Positions 49,986-58,938 are shown, counted from the first letter of the stretch. The stretch: DNA of 64,000 nucleotides from an uncultured Bacteroidota bacterium (GCA_902762805.1 CACWPQ010000005.1:699-64698), one strand, 5' to 3'. Program-made: numbers and translations. The notes: generated by a model from the letters alone, not told the origin.

Positions 49986-51260
49986 ATGCTGCAACTGCAA
50001 TATATCAAGGATCATCGCGAGGAGTGCATCTCCCGCTTGAAAATCAAGAATGTGAAGGATGTCGAGGCCCGCATCGACGAAATCATCGCCCTCGACGCCG
50101 ACCGCCGCGCCCTCCAGGCCAAGGCCGACGCCGTCAAGGCCGACCAGAACCGCATCGCCAAGGAAATCGGCGCCCTCATGAAGCAGGGACAGAAGGAGGA
50201 GGCCGAGGCCGCCAAGGCTCGCACCGCCCAGCTCAAGGCCGAGAGCGAAGACCTCTCCCGCCGCCAGGCCGAGGCCGAGCAGGCGCTCAATGAGAAGCTC
50301 CTCTCGCTCCCCAACGCCCCCCACCCCTCGGTGCCCTGCGGCAAGAGTGAGGCCGACAATGTCGTTGTGGCACAGCACGATGTGCCCCTCCACCTCCCCG
50401 ACGGCGCTCTGCCCCACTGGGAGCTCTGCCAGAAATACGACATCATCGACTTCGAGCTCGGCAACAAAATCACCGGCGCCGGCTTCCCCGTCTACAAAGG
50501 CAAGGGTGCCCGCCTGCAGAGAGCACTCATCAACTTCTTCCTCAACGAGGCCGCCGAGGCTGGCTACCAGGAGATTATGCCGCCGCTGATGGTCAACGAG
50601 GCCAGCGGCCTCGGCACCGGCCAGCTGCCCGACAAGGAGGGGCAGATGTACGCCATACCGCTCGACGGCTTCTACATGATCCCCACCGCCGAGGTGCCCA
50701 TCACCAACCTCTACCGCGGCGAAATCGTCGACGCCCGCCGCTTCCCCATCCGCCATGTCGGCTACTCCGAGTGCTTCCGCCGCGAGGCCGGCAGCTACGG
50801 CAAAGACGTCCGCGGCCTGAACCGCCTCCACGAGTTCTCCAAAGTCGAAATCGTCGTCATCGAACACCCCGACCGCTCCTACGACACCCTCGAGGACATG
50901 AAACACCACGTCGGCTCGCTGCTAGAAAAACTCGGCCTGCCCTACCACGTCCTCAAACTCTGCGGCGGCGACATCAGCTTCACCTCCGCCATGACCTTCG
51001 ACTTCGAGGTTTGGAGCGCCGCCCAGCAGCGCTGGCTCGAGGTCAGCTCGGTCTCCAACTTCGAGACCTTCCAGGCCAACCGCATGAAGCTGCGTTTCAA
51101 GGACGACGACGGGCGCACCCAGCTCTGCCACACCCTCAACGGCTCCGCCCTCGCCCTGCCCCGCATCGTCGCCGCCATCCTCGAGAACAACCAGACGCCC
51201 GACGGCATCCTCATGCCCCAGTGCCTGGTGCCCTACCTGGGCTTCGACAAGATTGGCTAG
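49986..51260 (+). CDS. serS: Seryl-tRNA synthetase
   Basis: 424 residues. The N-terminal coiled-coil arm (about 30-100) that contacts the long variable arm of tRNA-Ser is clear (KADQNRIAKEIGALMKQG). Class II motifs: TAEVPITNLYRGEI, FRREAGSYGKDVRGLNRLHE (motif 2), and HTLNGSALALPRIVAAILE (motif 3). It charges tRNA-Ser in the cytoplasm. It is a single gene with a strong terminator. A tRNA-Ser gene lies 5.1 kb upstream, probably by chance. Confidence 0.97.
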   Translation: MLQLQYIKDHREECISRLKIKNVKDVEARIDEIIALDADRRALQAKADAVKADQNRIAKEIGALMKQGQKEEAEAAKARTAQLKAESEDLSRRQAEAEQALNEKLLSLPNAPHPSVPCGKSEADNVVVAQHDVPLHLPDGALPHWELCQKYDIIDFELGNKITGAGFPVYKGKGARLQRALINFFLNEAAEAGYQEIMPPLMVNEASGLGTGQLPDKEGQMYAIPLDGFYMIPTAEVPITNLYRGEIVDARRFPIRHVGYSECFRREAGSYGKDVRGLNRLHEFSKVEIVVIEHPDRSYDTLEDMKHHVGSLLEKLGLPYHVLKLCGGDISFTSAMTFDFEVWSAAQQRWLEVSSVSNFETFQANRMKLRFKDDDGRTQLCHTLNGSALALPRIVAAILENNQTPDGILMPQCLVPYLGFDKIG

Positions 51261-51280
51261 GCCGCAGCCTATACCCCCTG

Positions 51281-51320
51281 CGAGGTCGCAATGCCGTCGG
51301 CATTGCGACCTCGCCCGTTT
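51281..51320 (+). terminator. Intrinsic terminator of serS
   Basis: A perfect 15-bp stem (CGAGGTCGCAATGCC and complement) with a three-base loop is followed by CCCGTTTTTCC. Confidence 0.88.
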
Positions 51321-51363
51321 TTCCGCGCCGGCATATTTTTTCTCCCATATCGAAACTTTTTCG

Positions 51364-51371
51364 TAATTTTG
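51364..51371 (+). promoter_or_regulatory. -7 promoter box upstream of the structured RNA
   Basis: TAATTTTG matches TAnnTTTG; the -33 region is T-rich without a perfect TTTG. It would start a transcript with a leading hairpin (CCCTCCC...GGGTGGG, about 51383-51418) and then the rod-like RNA. Confidence 0.55.
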
Positions 51372-51453
51372 CACCGTCGTTCCCTCCCGAAGCCCGCGAG
51401 GGCAAGTGGGTGGGCGACAGAGACATAATATAGAAAAGACGTTGTAACGGCGT

Positions 51454-51620
51454 TTATCTGCGGCTTGTCGAACTTCGCAACTTCGCTTTGGTACCGCAAT
51501 AGCGCAGTGTTCCTCGTCCATGGTATGGCATACGGCTTCGCGCCGTGTGTCTGCGGCGTGGGCTTCGGGCATTGCTTATTCAGTACCAAGGGCAATGCGA
51601 AGGCCCGACAAGCGGGATAA
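51454..51620 (+). ncRNA. Rod-shaped structured RNA candidate (6S-like)
   Basis: One long arm folds end to end: TTATC/GATAA (51454-51458/51616-51620), GCTTGTCG/CGACAAGC (51463-51470/51606-51613), CTTCGCA/TGCGAAG (51473/51596), TTGGTAC/GTACCAA (51488/51583), GCAGTG/CATTGC (51504/51570), GTCCATG/CGTGGGC (51516/51557), and a top hairpin GGCATACGGC/GCCGTGTGTC (51527-51551). The size of about 170 nt and the rod shape recall 6S RNA, but the largest internal loop is only about 7 by 6 nt, smaller than a 6S bubble. A second hairpin (GCGGGA/TCCCGC, 51612-51640) with a T-run can form instead of the base. It lies in the 494-base gap between serS and the BspA-like gene. Confidence 0.5.
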
Positions 51621-51754
51621 GTAATGATACAGATTCCCGCGCTTCTTTTTTTATGTATGTTTCCATATAAAATAAACGCACACCAACCACCGCCCCCACG
51701 GGAATCAGGGCAACAAGAACCGATGGGCTGATGGTATATAACCGGCACCACAAC

Positions 51755-54706
51755 ATGCGTAAAACGCTACCCTTGCTGCTTGCATTGCTGCTGTCAATTG
51801 GCGGCAGTGCTCAAAACTTCGACTTCCAGCATTCTTTGGGCACACACAAGACGCTCTACTTCAAGATCCTGTCGCCCACCACGGTTGGGCTGACCTACCC
51901 CAACTTCGTGTCCAACAACTACTACAGCGGCTACACCAAGCCCAAGGGCGACATCGTGATTCCCTCCTCCGTCACCCACGGCGGCATCACCTATACAGTC
52001 ACCTCCATCACCTTCAACACCTTCTACCAATGCGACAGCATCCTCTCCGTAACCATCCCCGCCACCGTTACCTCCATTGGCGACTACGCATTCTATGGCT
52101 GTTCGGAAATCACCGATCTCGACCTCGGCTCCGGTGTAATCACCATCGGCCAATACGCCTTCTACGGCAACCACCACCTCACCGCCCTAACTCTTCCCCG
52201 CCAGATTGCCAGCGTCGGCACCTATGCCTTCTCCAACTGCAGTTCATTGCGTACCGTCAACTTCAATGCCGACAGCTGCACCGCCATGCCTGGTAGATTT
52301 GCCACAAACAATGCTAACCTTTATTCCATCAGCAATACTGTTTGGGGAAACTCTCCAATCAAAAAGGTAAACTTTGGTCCCTATGTTAAATATATTCCTG
52401 CCAATTTATTCGTTGGACGCACAGCCATTGACACAATTGAGATTCCCAATTCAGTGCACAGTATCGGCGGATTTGCATTTGGGGGCTGCAATATCAAGCA
52501 TATCATTTGGGGGAACTCGTTGGATTCCATAGGTAATGGTACCTTCTTCTCAAACTCCCTGCCAGCATTGACATTCCCCTCTTCCTTGAAATATATTGGA
52601 GCATACGCTTTCACAGGAAACACCCTTATTACAGAACTCACCATACCTGCTCACATTGAAGAGATATGTTCAGAAAGTTTTTCTTATTGGTCAGCGCTGA
52701 CAACAGTCAATTTCAACGCAGACTCTTGCAGAAATCCTTCCACCGGCACCAATCGCGGCTGGTTTGAGAACTGCCTTGTCCTTACCACAATCAATATTGG
52801 AGACAATGTAAAAAACATTCCTTATGGAGCTTTTATGGGCACAAAGATTGTAAACCTTATCATCCCCAACTCTGTTGTCAATATCGAAGAAAGGGCATTT
52901 TCAAGTTGTTCCAACCTTCTTGGGGTCATTATGGGCAATAGGGTACGTAACATTGGCCATAGTGCCTTCCAAAGCTGCATTTCTTTGTCCAACGTTCAAA
53001 TGGGATCCGCTGTTGAATTTATTGGAAACGACGCATTCTCTAGTTGTACCACATTGGCATCAATCACCATTCCTTCTGCCCAAACCATTGGCAGCAATGC
53101 ATTTTATAATTGCGTTGGCTTGCAAACCGTTTCGCTCCCCGAAGGATTGGATACAATAAAATCAGCTGCATTTATGCAATGCTACCTGTTGTCAAACATC
53201 GTGCTTCCAAGCACCTTGAAGTTTATTGGAGAAAGATCTTTCGTCCAGTGCACCTCGATCCCCTCCATTACAATCCCTTCGTCAGTTACTTACATTGGAT
53301 TGAATGTAGCACAAGGATGCTCGTCTCTTACAGACATCTATTTTAATGCGGACAGTTGCACCCAGATGAGTGATGTGCCTGGCTGGACAAGAGAATCCGC
53401 CTTTCAAAACACCAATCCGTCAATGAATATTCATATTGGGAACAATGTGAAGTATATTCCGCCATACGCATTTTATGGCTGCAACAACGTCTCTGAAATC
53501 ACCATCCCTGCATCTGTGGTTTGCGTAGGCAATGATGCATTAAGCGGAATGGAAAACCTCTCCATAATTCAATCTTTTGCCGCCATCCCTCCCACTGCAA
53601 CATCCAATTATATCATCGGAAGCAGCAAATACTCCATCCCCGTCTACGTTCCTTGCACCGCCATTCTCGACTACCAGCAGGCGCCGGGGTGGGGCAGTTT
53701 CACCAACTACCAGATGCTCAGCGGCGACCATTCCATGCACGTCTCTGCGGCCAACAGCGATCAGGGTAGCGTCGAGTATCTGGCTTCGCCGTGCGAGACG
53801 GGACAGGCCACTATACAGGCCGTCCCTGGCGACCGCTGCCGTTTTGTCGAGTGGAGCGACGGCAACACCGACAATCCTCGCACCCTAACGCTCACACGCG
53901 ACACCGTACTTACCGCCGCCTTCGAGCCCGACACATTCATCGTCTCCGCCAGCGCCCTCATTGCAGAGCGCGGCACTATCATGGGCGCAGGTACCTACTA
54001 CCGTGGCGACACCGCAACGCTGTACGCCTTCCCCTCTGGCGGATTCGTATTCGACAGTTGGGACGGCAGTGCCACCGACAACCCACTCCGTTTCCCCGTC
54101 GCCAACGACACCCTCCTTACCGCAACATTCACACTTCCTCCCATCGACACCGTGACCGTGCGCGATACCACCTATGTCGACCACTTCATCCACGATACCA
54201 CCTATGTCGACGTGCTTGTGCACGACACCACCTATATTACCCTCACCGACACCGTGACAGTGCTGCAGACCGACACGGTGAACATCACTGTGGTGGACAC
54301 GATCACAATTTTCAGCACCGACACGATAACGATATACAACACTGATACACTAACCATTCACATCACCGACACCCTCACCTTCTATCAAACGGATACGTTG
54401 CTAATCCACCACACCGACACAATCTATATAGAGCGCATTGTGCACGACACGGTCTACATCACCGACACGGTGTATGTGGGCGTGGACGACGTCCAGACCG
54501 TCAATTATATGCTCTACCAGCAGGGCGGGCAGATCGTGGTCGAGGGCGCCGAGGGCAGCCCCGTCACGGTGTATGACGCCGTGGGGCGCGTGTTAGCCAC
54601 CCGCCGCGACACCTACGGCCCCGTGCGCTTCGACGCGCCGGCCGCCGGCACCTACCTGGTCCGCGTCGGCAGCGCCGCCGCGCGCCGCATCGTCGTGGTG
54701 AGATGA
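51755..54706 (+). CDS. BspA-like leucine-rich-repeat surface protein with probable T9SS signal
   Basis: 983 residues from the ATG at 51755. A signal peptide ends IGGSAQ. Residues about 60-640 are BspA-type LRR_5 repeats (TSIGDYAFYGCSEI, HSIGGFAFGGCNI and many more). Two InlB-type repeats (FVEWSDGNTDNPRT, FDSWDGSATDNPL) follow at about 670-810, then a DT-rich linker of about 100 residues (DTTYVDVLVHDTTYI and similar). The C-terminal 70 residues (VTVYDAVGRVLATRR, then GTYLVRVG) end in RRIVVVR, as in type A T9SS sorting domains. It is likely secreted by the machine encoded at 1-7 kb and bound to the cell surface. BspA relatives bind host proteins. Its end overlaps the convergent DUF6266 gene by 114 bases. 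Confidence 0.9.
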   Translation: MRKTLPLLLALLLSIGGSAQNFDFQHSLGTHKTLYFKILSPTTVGLTYPNFVSNNYYSGYTKPKGDIVIPSSVTHGGITYTVTSITFNTFYQCDSILSVTIPATVTSIGDYAFYGCSEITDLDLGSGVITIGQYAFYGNHHLTALTLPRQIASVGTYAFSNCSSLRTVNFNADSCTAMPGRFATNNANLYSISNTVWGNSPIKKVNFGPYVKYIPANLFVGRTAIDTIEIPNSVHSIGGFAFGGCNIKHIIWGNSLDSIGNGTFFSNSLPALTFPSSLKYIGAYAFTGNTLITELTIPAHIEEICSESFSYWSALTTVNFNADSCRNPSTGTNRGWFENCLVLTTINIGDNVKNIPYGAFMGTKIVNLIIPNSVVNIEERAFSSCSNLLGVIMGNRVRNIGHSAFQSCISLSNVQMGSAVEFIGNDAFSSCTTLASITIPSAQTIGSNAFYNCVGLQTVSLPEGLDTIKSAAFMQCYLLSNIVLPSTLKFIGERSFVQCTSIPSITIPSSVTYIGLNVAQGCSSLTDIYFNADSCTQMSDVPGWTRESAFQNTNPSMNIHIGNNVKYIPPYAFYGCNNVSEITIPASVVCVGNDALSGMENLSIIQSFAAIPPTATSNYIIGSSKYSIPVYVPCTAILDYQQAPGWGSFTNYQMLSGDHSMHVSAANSDQGSVEYLASPCETGQATIQAVPGDRCRFVEWSDGNTDNPRTLTLTRDTVLTAAFEPDTFIVSASALIAERGTIMGAGTYYRGDTATLYAFPSGGFVFDSWDGSATDNPLRFPVANDTLLTATFTLPPIDTVTVRDTTYVDHFIHDTTYVDVLVHDTTYITLTDTVTVLQTDTVNITVVDTITIFSTDTITIYNTDTLTIHITDTLTFYQTDTLLIHHTDTIYIERIVHDTVYITDTVYVGVDDVQTVNYMLYQQGGQIVVEGAEGSPVTVYDAVGRVLATRRDTYGPVRFDAPAAGTYLVRVGSAAARRIVVVR

Positions 54707-55576
54707 TGGGCAGGAATCGCTAGAATTTCTAGAATCCCCGATTTCCACGAAGGCTGAGCCGCTGGCTCGGCCTTCGCTGTCGATGGTGAAGCCCCAGAGC
54801 TTGGTGTTCTGTGCGTTCCAGCCGTCGGGCAGCTGCATTTGCAGCCTGCCGTGCCGCCGCTCGGCAGGGTGGGAGAGGAGGCCCTCGCGCGCATCACTAT
54901 TATATGCATAGACATACACGCGGTCGCTCCCCTTGGCGCGGCTCATGCCGCTATTCTTCTCGAAATCAACGCGCAGCACCCCGTGGTCGCTGATTTCGGC
55001 GGCCGTAAACCGCACGGGTGCGGCCGACCCTTCGGATATCCGAATGCGCTCATACTCTGTAGGGACGCAGCGTGCTGCGTCCGCAACCGCACCGCGGTCG
55101 GGAGTGTCCGCAATCGCCCCGCGCTCGGGAATGCCGGCAGCCGCACCGCGGTCGGGAATGCCGGCAGCCGCTTTGCGGTCAGGAATGCCGGCTGGCGCAT
55201 TGCGGACGCGGCACGCCGCGTCCCTACATTTCAGCACCCCCTCTAAGTTAGAGGGGGTGGTGCCGCCACAGGCGGCGACGGGGGCGTGTGTACGGCCGAA
55301 GCAGTGCTTGTTCATCTTGACGAAGGCGTTGCCCTCGGTCATCTGGTCGCGGGCGGCGCGCTCGCGCAAGCCCAACAGCAACGCCTGCCGTGCCGTGGCC
55401 GCGAAGCGCACCATGCCGACAAACCACTCGCGCTCAGCCTGTTGGTGCTCGGTGTTTGGATAATTGATTTCGCGGCGGTAAGCCCTCACCACGTGCTTGC
55501 CGCGCCAAAGGTACCCCACCACGGTACCCACTTTCCCCCGGAACGGCCCGAGGATGCCCTGCTCTAACTTTGCCAT
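54593..55576 (-). CDS. DUF6266-type protein interrupted by an in-frame repeat element
   Basis: 327 residues, ATG at 55576. The start (GILGPFRGKVGTVVGYLWRG) and NAFVKMNKHCF match DUF6266 proteins, which are usually about 210 residues and of unknown function. Between about residues 97 and 177 the sequence becomes low-complexity (AGIPDRGAAAGIPERG and similar) because of a repeat element (55044-55290). Conserved sequence resumes at VRFTAAEISDHGVLRVDF. The last 38 or so codons run antisense over the end of the BspA-like gene; a GAATTTCTAGAATC repeat at 54725-54739 may have removed the old stop. Confidence 0.72.
   Translation of the reverse strand: MAKLEQGILGPFRGKVGTVVGYLWRGKHVVRAYRREINYPNTEHQQAEREWFVGMVRFAATARQALLLGLRERAARDQMTEGNAFVKMNKHCFGRTHAPVAACGGTTPSNLEGVLKCRDAACRVRNAPAGIPDRKAAAGIPDRGAAAGIPERGAIADTPDRGAVADAARCVPTEYERIRISEGSAAPVRFTAAEISDHGVLRVDFEKNSGMSRAKGSDRVYVYAYNSDAREGLLSHPAERRHGRLQMQLPDGWNAQNTKLWGFTIDSEGRASGSAFVEIGDSRNSSDSCPSSHHDDAARGGAADADQVGAGGRRVEAHGAVGVAAGG
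55059..55228. mobile_element. 170-bp palindrome-ended repeat element (MITE/REP-like)
   Basis: Ends are inverted and each is itself palindromic: TGTAGGGACGCAGCGTGCTG (55059) and its near-complement ending ACGCCGCGTCCCTACA (55228). Inside are four to five copies of a 27-base unit containing CGGGAATGCCGGCAGCCGC. Next to it, CCCCCTCTAAgTTAGAGGGGG (55237-55257) and GCCGCC-aca-GGCGGC (55262-55276) are further palindromes. Confidence 0.75.
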
Positions 55577-56050
55577 ATTACTGCGTTTTATATTTTTTAC
55601 GGCAAATTTTTCGAATTACGCGATTTTGTTTACCGTTTTAATTTTCAGCTAATTACTCGAATTCCTGTCGCACCGCGCATTCGAGTAATCTGCCCCAAGT
55701 TGACCGCGCCAGCCTTTCGCGTAATTCGAGTCATTCGCCGTTCCCATTAACCTCCCGCCTGCGGCGGAAATCCATAAATCTGTTTTCTGTCAGCGAATTA
55801 CAATCTGTTGTTTACAGTTGTTCTTGTTGTTTTCCAAAAAATTGTTTTTCTTGTCTTTCTTGTCTTCCAAAAATAAACCTCTCGTCCCACATACCCACTA
55901 ACGCGAGTTTTCTATCTTTATTGCCCTCCATCCCCTAGAGATGAAGAAGAGAGGAAGAAGAGGATGTTTCTAAAATACTGAAAAATAGCCATTTGTGTAG
56001 TTGCAAAAATGGCTGTTTTTTTTGAAAAAAGTTGAAAAAATGTCCCTTTT
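55577..56050. other. 474-base AT-rich non-coding region
   Basis: No gene is visible. It holds an inverted repeat ATTACTCGAAT/ATTCGAGTAAT (about 55651-55690), further AATTCGAG units near 55725, short TTCTTGT repeats near 55825-55865, and repeat copy D at its end. Confidence 0.7.
55933..56029 (+). repeat. Dispersed purine-rich/hairpin element, copy D
   Basis: AGAGATGAAGAAGAGAGGAA and AGAGGATGTTTCTAAAATAC lead to a hairpin AGCCATTT, 11-base loop, AAATGGCT, then eight T. This is the longest stem of the four copies. Confidence 0.72.
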
Positions 56051-57445
56051 TCAGACCAGGGTGCCGGTGAGGTCGTTCTCCAGAGCGCCGGTGATGTGCA
56101 CGTTGACGAAGGTGCCGACTAGAGGATTCCGCCCGCCATGCAGGCGGACTAGCACCTCGTCGTCCACCTCGGGGCTGTCGTATTCCGTGCGGCACACCAG
56201 GTAGTCACCCTCGTGCCGGTCCACGATGCAGCGCAGCTTGCGCCCTATGCGCGAGCGGTTTACCTCGAGCGATATGCCCTCCTGCAGCGCCATCAGCTCG
56301 CCGACGCGCGCCTCCTTCACCTCCTCCGCCACGGGGTCGCCCAGGCGGTAGGCCGCCGTGCCCTCTTCGGGCGAGTAGGCAAAGCATCCCATGCGGTCGA
56401 AGCGCGCCTCGCGCACAAAATCCATCAGCTCGCGGAACTCCGCCTCCCCCTCGCCCGGGTAGCCCACGATGAGGGTGGTGCGGATGGCCACGTCGGGGAT
56501 GAGCTGGCGGAAACGCTCGATGAGCCGCAGCGTGCCCTCGCGGTCGATGCCGCGCTGCATCGAGTTGAGGATGTGTGAATTGATGTGCTGCAGCGGTATG
56601 TCGATATAGTTGCAGATGTTGGCGTGCCGTGCGATGGCCTCGATAGCGTCCTCGGGAAACGAGGTGGGGTAGGTGTAGTGGAGGCGTATCCACGGGGCGC
56701 CGGTCTCGGTGGCCAGGCGGCCCAGCAGCTCGCCCAGCCGGCGCTGGCGGTAGATGTCGAGGCCGTAGTAGGTGGTGTCCTGGCTGATGACCAGCAGCTC
56801 CTTCACTCCGCTCTCCACCAGCCGCTTGCCCTCCTCCACCAGCTCGTCGATGGGGCGCGAGTGGTGGGCACCGCGGATGAGCGGTATGGCGCAGTAGGAG
56901 CAGCTGCGGTTGCACCCCTCGGCCACCTTGAGGTAGGCGTAGTGCCGTGGGGTGGAAAGCTGGCGCCGGGAGGCGAGGATGGATGAGGAGAGAGAGGGAG
57001 TGAAAGGAAGTGAAAGGGAGTGAGAGGACAAATGTTTTGATGCCGGAACTATCGTCCCTTCACTCCCTTTCACTCCCTTTTCACTCCCTTTCACTCCCTT
57101 CAACTTCGCGGCTATTTCCATCCACTCGTGCACGCCGTACCACTCGTCCACCTCTGGCATCTCGGTCCGCAGTTCGTCGCGGTAGCGCTCGGCCAGGCAG
57201 CCGCATACAATCAGACGGCGCGCCTTGCGACCGCGCATTTTCACGCCGATCTGCTGCAGGATGGCCTCGATACTCTGCTCCTTGGCGTCGCCGATGAAGC
57301 CGCAGGTGTTGATGATGACCGCGTCGCAGTCGTTGCGCTCGCGGTCGAAGTACACCGTGTGGCCGGCCGCCGCCAGGTGGCCGGCCAGGTTCTCGCTGTC
57401 GACGGTGTTCTTCGAACAGCCCAGGGTGATGATGTTGATCCTCAT
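56051..57445 (-). CDS. rimO: Ribosomal protein S12 methylthiotransferase RimO
   Basis: 464 residues from the ATG at 57445, overlapping the ftsY stop by four bases. Domains: N-terminal UPF0004 (ITLGCSKNTVDSENLAGHL), radical-SAM core with CNRSCSYC (three cysteines for the [4Fe-4S] cluster), and a C-terminal TRAM domain. It adds a methylthio group to an Asp of ribosomal protein S12. Between the first two domains a repeat-derived insert of about 40 residues (GVKGSEKGVKGSEGTIV and a Ser/Leu-rich part) keeps the frame. The insert DNA is an inverted pair of TTTCACTCCC arrays. Confidence 0.94.
   Translation of the reverse strand: MRINIITLGCSKNTVDSENLAGHLAAAGHTVYFDRERNDCDAVIINTCGFIGDAKEQSIEAILQQIGVKMRGRKARRLIVCGCLAERYRDELRTEMPEVDEWYGVHEWMEIAAKLKGVKGSEKGVKGSEGTIVPASKHLSSHSLSLPFTPSLSSSILASRRQLSTPRHYAYLKVAEGCNRSCSYCAIPLIRGAHHSRPIDELVEEGKRLVESGVKELLVISQDTTYYGLDIYRQRRLGELLGRLATETGAPWIRLHYTYPTSFPEDAIEAIARHANICNYIDIPLQHINSHILNSMQRGIDREGTLRLIERFRQLIPDVAIRTTLIVGYPGEGEAEFRELMDFVREARFDRMGCFAYSPEEGTAAYRLGDPVAEEVKEARVGELMALQEGISLEVNRSRIGRKLRCIVDRHEGDYLVCRTEYDSPEVDDEVLVRLHGGRNPLVGTFVNVHITGALENDLTGTLV
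56986..57102 (+). repeat. Inverted pair of TTTCACTCCC arrays inside rimO
   Basis: GGGAGTGAAAGGAAGTGAAA units (56994-57028) and, 30 bases on, TTTCACTCCC units (57058-57100) face each other and could form a long hairpin in the mRNA. Confidence 0.88.
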
Positions 57446-58401
57446 TCGAACAGGCTGTCTACGAACTCTTCGGGATTGAACAGTTGCAGGTCGGTCATCT
57501 TTTCGCCGAGGCCTATGTAGCGCACCGGGATGTGGAACTGGTCGCTGATGCCGATGATGACGCCGCCCTTGGCGGTGCCGTCCAGCTTGGTCAGCGCCAG
57601 GGCGTTGACGTCGGTGGCCTGGGTGAACTGGCGCGCCTGCTCGATGGCGTTCTGGCCGGTCGAGGCGTCGAGCACGAGCAGCACCTCGTGCGGCGCGTCG
57701 GGCACCAGCTTCTGCATCACCTTGCGTATCTTCGAAAGCTCGTTCATGAGGCCTATCTTGTTGTGCAAGCGTCCGGCGGTGTCGATGATCACCACGTCGC
57801 TGCCCTTGGCCATGGCGCTCTGCAGTGTGTCGTAGGCCACGCTGGCCGGGTCGGCTCCCATGCCCTGCTGCACGATGGGTACCTCCACCCGCTCGGCCCA
57901 CGTCATCAGCTGCTCCACCGCCGCGGCGCGGAATGTGTCGGCGGCGCCCAGCATCACCTGGCGGCCCGCCAGTTTGTACTGGTAGGCCAGCTTGGCGATG
58001 GTGGTCGTCTTGCCCACCCCGTTCACACCCACCACCAGGATGACATAGGGCTTCTTCGGCAGCGGCGCGTCGAAGGTGGCGGGGAACTGGCTCTGCGGCT
58101 GCCGCAGCAGCTGCGCCACTTCGGCTCGCAGAATGTTGTTGAGCTCCGAGGTGCTGATGTATTTGTCGCGCCGGATGCGTTCCTGCAGGTGGTCGATGAT
58201 TTTCAGCGTGGTCTCCACCCCCACATCGCTCGTGATGAGCGTCTCCTCCAGGTCGTCCAGCACGGCATCGTCCACCGTGCTCTTGCCCACGACGCTCTTG
58301 GCCAGCTTCTGAAAGAAGCTCTCCTTGGTCTTGGCCAGCCCCTGGTCCAGTGTCTGGCGCTCCTCTTCCTTGCTCTTGCGCAAAAAGTCGAAAAATCCCA
58401 T
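57442..58401 (-). CDS. ftsY: Signal recognition particle receptor FtsY
   Basis: 319 residues. The helical N domain (about 20-100) and the G domain are clear: VGVNGVGKTTTIAKLAYQY (G1), GAADTFRAAAVEQL, DTAGRLHNK (G3) and TKLDGTAKGG (G4). There is no long acidic A domain, as is common in Bacteroidetes. FtsY receives ribosome-SRP complexes at the membrane. It is followed by rimO with a four-base overlap. Confidence 0.96.
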   Translation of the reverse strand: MGFFDFLRKSKEEERQTLDQGLAKTKESFFQKLAKSVVGKSTVDDAVLDDLEETLITSDVGVETTLKIIDHLQERIRRDKYISTSELNNILRAEVAQLLRQPQSQFPATFDAPLPKKPYVILVVGVNGVGKTTTIAKLAYQYKLAGRQVMLGAADTFRAAAVEQLMTWAERVEVPIVQQGMGADPASVAYDTLQSAMAKGSDVVIIDTAGRLHNKIGLMNELSKIRKVMQKLVPDAPHEVLLVLDASTGQNAIEQARQFTQATDVNALALTKLDGTAKGGVIIGISDQFHIPVRYIGLGEKMTDLQLFNPEEFVDSLFE

Positions 58402-58410
58402 AGTGCTATC

Positions 58411-58938
58411 TTATTTTAGTTGTTTCATCATCGTGGGTTTGATCTCCTTGTCGAAGATCTTCTGGTATTGCTCGAAGGGGTAGCGGTCGCAGTCGCCCGA
58501 GGCGAAGTACCAGAGCACCACCGCGAAGTCCTGCGGCGGGTAGAAGCCCGGTATGATCTGCATCGGCGATCCGTCGGCGCGGTAGAGCACATACGAGGGG
58601 TAGCCGCGCAGGCCGGCGGCCAGCTCGTGGGCGCGCCCGCGGCCGCCGGCAGGGCGGTAGGTCTTGCCGGCCCACTGCACCGTCTGGCTGCTCTCGGCGT
58701 TGAACTTCACGGGGTAGTAGTACTTGTTCAGTATCTTCGCCACCGTGGGGTCGGTGAAAGTCTGGCGGTCCATCTTCTTGCAGTAGCCGCACCAGTCGGT
58801 GTAGAAGTCCACAAAGTAGAGCTTCGTGCCTATCTTGGCTTTCGACGCCTCGTCGATGCTCTTCCATTTCACCTGCGCCTGCACCGCGCCGAGCAACAAT
58901 AGGGCGAGGATTGTAGTCAGTGCCTTTTTTATGTTCAT
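58411..58938 (-). CDS. Secreted thioredoxin-fold protein
   Basis: 175 residues. A signal peptide ends LLGAVQAQ. The active site is WCGYCKKMD, in the DUF255/thioredoxin-like SoxW or DsbD-gamma-like arrangement (YTDWCGYCKKMDRQTFTDP), and the cis-Pro is in RGYPSYVLY. It probably reduces or exchanges disulfides in the periplasm. It ends nine bases before ftsY. Confidence 0.85.
   Translation of the reverse strand: MNIKKALTTILALLLLGAVQAQVKWKSIDEASKAKIGTKLYFVDFYTDWCGYCKKMDRQTFTDPTVAKILNKYYYPVKFNAESSQTVQWAGKTYRPAGGRGRAHELAAGLRGYPSYVLYRADGSPMQIIPGFYPPQDFAVVLWYFASGDCDRYPFEQYQKIFDKEIKPTMMKQLK

Noticed and set aside
51269..51751. 160-codon minus-strand frame across the structured RNA region
   Set aside because: The paired segments, the promoter and the serS terminator explain the region better; the peptide has no family features.
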